Positions 60,581-64,000 of a stretch of 64,000 nt of DNA are shown piece after piece. Numbering within the stretch: the stretch's first letter is position 1; each line of letters begins with the position of its first letter. The notes below the pieces were generated by a model, which was not told where the DNA came from, did not search any database, and was given only the letters and a program-made list of their open reading frames with translations. Made by a program: the position numbers and the translations under genes. The DNA comes from Asterias rubens (taxonomy: Eukaryota > Echinodermata > Asteroidea > Forcipulatida > Asteriidae): positions 11,657,036 to 11,721,035 of the forward strand of contig NC_047073.1 of NCBI RefSeq assembly GCF_902459465.1, read 5' to 3'.

Positions 60581-62164
60581 AGCAAATGATAAATAAATAA
60601 ATATGAATTCGACTTACAATAACAACTGCTTATAGGAAAAAGGTTTGTCCAAACATAATAACTGGAATGTATTTTTAATTGATGAAGGTTGGTTTATTGG
60701 TCCAAGCTTTTAAAACGATTGGCTAGTACAGACAAAAACACAACCCGGTTAATGGCTGGCACATTCTTCGATCATCCATGCCAGAGTTACCTCAAACGGA
60801 TATAAATGAAGGCGTGCGTTAAATTCAACCTCGTATAAAAGTCACTCTCGATTCAACGGTCTCGAGTAAACAAGACTGATAAATCAAGACCGTAAAAAAA
60901 AAAAAAAACCTGGTCAAGGAAACATAGGAGTTCTTTAGGAAAAGCAATTAATTTAAATTTATGTCAATTTACATAGTTGATAAATTCGAAGAGTGGTTCA
61001 ATTCGGACGAGCCCATTCTCAAAGGCTCGGGAGAAAAGTAGAATTATGCAAATGGAAAGGAGTTTATCTGCGACCGCGGTTGGATTTGCGATTCTGTATT
61101 AAATCAAATAACCCCTCGGATCATCTGGCTCATCTGTCGGGGAAAGAAAACCCAAAAGATTTTTTTTTGCATACTCAAACTGGCGGGAAAACGACCGACG
61201 TGTAGTTAAAAATAACATGCCCCGGGAATTCAGGTTAGTTTATTAAGACTAACTCGTCGTAGGTCAACCTTTTCGTCTGGTTTTGTTTTCCCATGGCTAT
61301 AAGAGAGTTCTCATGAAGACGAGCAGATTAAACTGTTCGAAACGTCGAGAACATACCGGCTCTTTTCAGAGCCAACACTCACACTAAAGAGATTTACACA
61401 TGGTTGTACCATCAAGCTTACTATTTATTTAAAGTTTCTTCTTACTTGTCTTCCACACCATGCAAAGCGTAAAGCAATACTTGCAAGGAGAGTTTTTGTC
61501 TTTTTGCATCATTCGTATTTATTTAAGAACGTGTGAATCCATGAGTTACATGACTTTTCGGATAGCGAGGGAGGGGGGGGGTACCCTTGCTTAGAACCAT
61601 TGGCCACCTCTTCCCCCCCCCAAACAAAAAAAAATCCCAATACGACCGAGACTTAAAATGTTCAAAAGATCATCCCCACGTCATGTCCCCTCGCAACGAA
61701 TAAATGTCTGGCCACATCATTGTTGTCTACCATCCACACTGGAAACACTGTGATGTTATAATTTAATAATTTACACAATGGGTTTGTCATATTATATACA
61801 ACAAGACAGTCAATGTACACCGATGTATATTCCTAAACCATATGATGTTAATTTTGATTCACTTCTAGGGTATCTAATATGTGAAACACCCACGTTGTCA
61901 GTTTTCACACTCACGGTTTGGCAGCGTATTGTGTAAAAAATCTGCCCTAGATTTACGCTTTAATCATTTTGAGTGAACATTTCACCATCAATTACGACCT
62001 CGCGTTTGACAGTTTAAACAGAAGAAGGTATACACAGGGGAGAGTGGTGACTTTTGGGTTTCTTCAGTTGAGTTTGGTTGGTACTTTATTTCATTTAGAG
62101 TTTTCGGATAAATTCTTCTCAACGTTCACAAACTTTGCTTCGATGGAAAATAAGCTTACTTTGG
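60581..62164 (+). other. Receptor intron, no exon seen
   Basis: Contains the dispersed repeat at 61312-61415 and a short poly-G run (61566-61580). No further glutamate receptor exon is recognisable. Confidence 0.4.
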
Positions 62165-62850
62165 CGAGCTGTTGATACAAAATTGTGAGAAACGGCTCTC
62201 TCTGAAGTTAAAGGAACACGTTGCCTTGGATCGGTCGAGTTGGCTTTTGGAAAGCGTTTGTAACCGTTTGTTATAAACTGCATATGATTAGAAAGATATC
62301 TTAAAAGTAGAATACAATGATCCACCCAAGTATCGCTCATAATTGCGTGGTTTTCCTTTTACCTCGTCGACTAACACGGTTGGCCATTTATGGGAGTCAA
62401 ATTTTTGACTGCCATAAAATTAATGACCGACCGTGTTAGTTCGCACAGTAAAAGGAAAACCACGCAATTTCGAGGCAAACTTGTGTGGATCATTGTATTC
62501 TACTTTTTAAAACATCTTTCCAACCATATGTATTTTATAAAAAAACGGTTACAAACGCTTTTTATGGACCAACTCGTCCGATCCAAGGCAACGTGTTCGT
62601 TTAAGTATAGTTTTTGAGAAAGAGGTAACTTCTCACTAAAAAATTTCAGACCTGAAGCCTGTTTGAGGCATCTGAAAACACACAATTTTCTGCAACAAGG
62701 ATGTTTGTTTTCTTGCATTATTCTCTTGCAACTTCGATGACCAATTGAGTCCAAACTTTAACAGATTCTGTCTTTTATGCATTATGTTGTGATACACCAA
62801 GTGAGATTACTGGTCTTTGATTTTACCAAACGTGTCCAGTGTCGTGGAAA
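62165..62850 (+). mobile_element. HP-A element, diverged, with HP-D inserted
   Basis: Left part GTTGATACAAAATTGTGAGA...CTCTCTGAAG, right part TATAGTTTTTGAGAAAGAGG...ACCAAGTGAGATTACTGGTC...GTGTCCAGTG. HP-D occupies 62208-62604 between them. Confidence 0.75.
62208..62604. mobile_element. HP-D hairpin element, complete
   Basis: TTAA at 62208-62211 and 62601-62604. Termini AGGAACACGTTGCCTTGGAT and ATCCAAGGCAACGTGTTCG. The central stem GGTTGGCCATTTATGGGAGT / TAAAATTAATGACCGACC is slightly decayed. Confidence 0.88.
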
Positions 62851-63571
62851 CTAGACAATAAGACGATCACTGTCTTATTAAATTAATAAACTGTCAGGTC
62901 GTGGAAAAAAAGAGAAAGCGACCGCATAAAACTCCAAAAGGAAACAGCTCTTGCGGACGGTTTTCTAGAGGTATTCTCACGTTTTTAACCCAAATATGTG
63001 TAAAATCTAGTTAGAGGTATTCTGAGATCTATATTTGAATGAGGTAAATTATAATTGTCAATATGCAACCAAATTGTTCGTATTTCTTCTGTGATTTTGT
63101 GTTTCATGTTTCACTTCCTGTAATTTCCCCAAGGTCTCCGAGATGCACGAATTCCATTTACCCTTTTTGTGTGTATTCCGGAGAGCTACTCTTCGAATTT
63201 ATTTTTTATTCCGAACCTCTCCACGGATCAAAGTGAACAACTTGAATTATGCGCTTCTATTCAAAAGAATGAAGAACGTGTTCCAGTTACGTCCGGGGGT
63301 CGATCAATCATCAGCACAGATCCGACCTGTGTCTTAGCTATAGGACATCGTGCTCAGGAGTTGTGTAACCCGGACGCTTAATACAACCCCGACACGGAAC
63401 GATCCGGAACAAATGTGATTATTTTATACGGCGTGGTGAGCAAATTTGGAGCGTGGAGTCAAGAGCTATCGTCCGAGTGTAAATTTAATATAAAAGACGA
63501 GAGTGAAACATTTTGCCGCCAAAACCAGGAGCACTGACTCCCACTACTGATGTATATCACAAGGCCAACAG
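62851..63571. other. No gene recognised
   Basis: Overlapping frames at 63143-63381 have no recognised domain. No repeat family of this window is seen. Confidence 0.35.
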
Positions 63572-63935
63572 TTAAAGGCAGTGGACACTATTGGTAATTA
63601 CTCAAAATAATTACTAGCATAAAACCTTACTTGGTAACGAGTAATGGGGAGAGGTTGATAATATAAAACATTGTGAGAAACGGCTCCCTCTGAAGTGACG
63701 TAGTTTTCGAGAAAGAAGTAATTTTCCGCGAATTTGATTTCGAGACCTCAGATTTAGAATTTGAGGTCTCGAAATCAGGCATCTGAAAGCACACAACTTC
63801 GTGTGACAAGGTTTTTTTTTCCTTTCATTATTATCTCGCAACTTCGACTAACAAATGAGCTCAAATTTTCACAGGTTTGTTATTTTATGCATAATATGTT
63901 GAGACTTTGACAATATTACCAAAAGCGTCCAGGGA
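63572..63935 (+). mobile_element. HP-A element, right end eroded
   Basis: TTAA at 63572-63575 and AGGCAGTGGACACTATTGG. The central hairpin is intact. The right end decays to ACCAAAAGCGTCCAGGG. Confidence 0.85.
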
Positions 63936-64000
63936 ATAAATAAACAGAATCCGCGAGTCTAGTGACACTATGTGTAGAAAACTGTCTGGCAATTTCAAGA

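Overview
The window looks like nuclear DNA of an invertebrate deuterostome, most likely an echinoderm and probably a sea star. The reasons are spliced genes with GT-AG introns, an actin gene with introns at the old positions 41/42, 121/122 and 204/205, clear animal families (IPP, TMEM38/TRIC, NMDA receptor), AT-rich spacers and very dense short transposons. The species is an inference. No bacterial, organellar or viral block is visible.

Layout. 1-2820: hairpin elements only. 2878-8640 (+): a divergent actin gene with two CArG boxes, a TATA box, a probable 5' UTR exon, a UTR intron carrying a palindromic minisatellite, four coding exons and a poly(A) signal. 8640-15500: mobile element debris and tandem repeats. 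15509-20847 (-): a complete IPP-type BTB-BACK-Kelch gene. 21000-27500: repeats, SINEs and a minisatellite. 27561-30692 (-): a complete five-exon TRIC cation channel gene (TMEM38). About 34150-41900 (-): a chain of good splice sites with little coding potential, including tandemly duplicated exon-like blocks, read as a candidate noncoding transcript. 42000-58000: repeats, a segmental duplication, a decayed LINE fragment and no recognised gene. 59406-59828 (+): the first coding exon of an NMDA-type glutamate receptor subunit whose remainder lies beyond the window or beyond what I could recognise.

The repeats are the most striking part. One family (called HP-A here, about 380 bp, ends AGGCAGTGGACACTATTGG, bounded by TTAA, with a central hairpin) occurs about 28 times and makes up most of all three coding-region introns of the actin gene. 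At least four other TTAA-bounded or hairpin families (HP-B to HP-E), a GGGCCC-ended family (HP-F) and three tRNA-derived SINE families are present. They are nested, abutting or chimeric in ways that show target choice and relative age. Family names are local labels for this window.

Functional links: actin and the actin-associated kelch protein IPP are convergent neighbours; TRIC is a counter-ion channel of ER/SR membranes; the NMDA receptor-like gene is neuronal. No operon-like or defence-like system was seen. I found no convincing new gene system; the novel material is in repeat architecture and the divergent actin.
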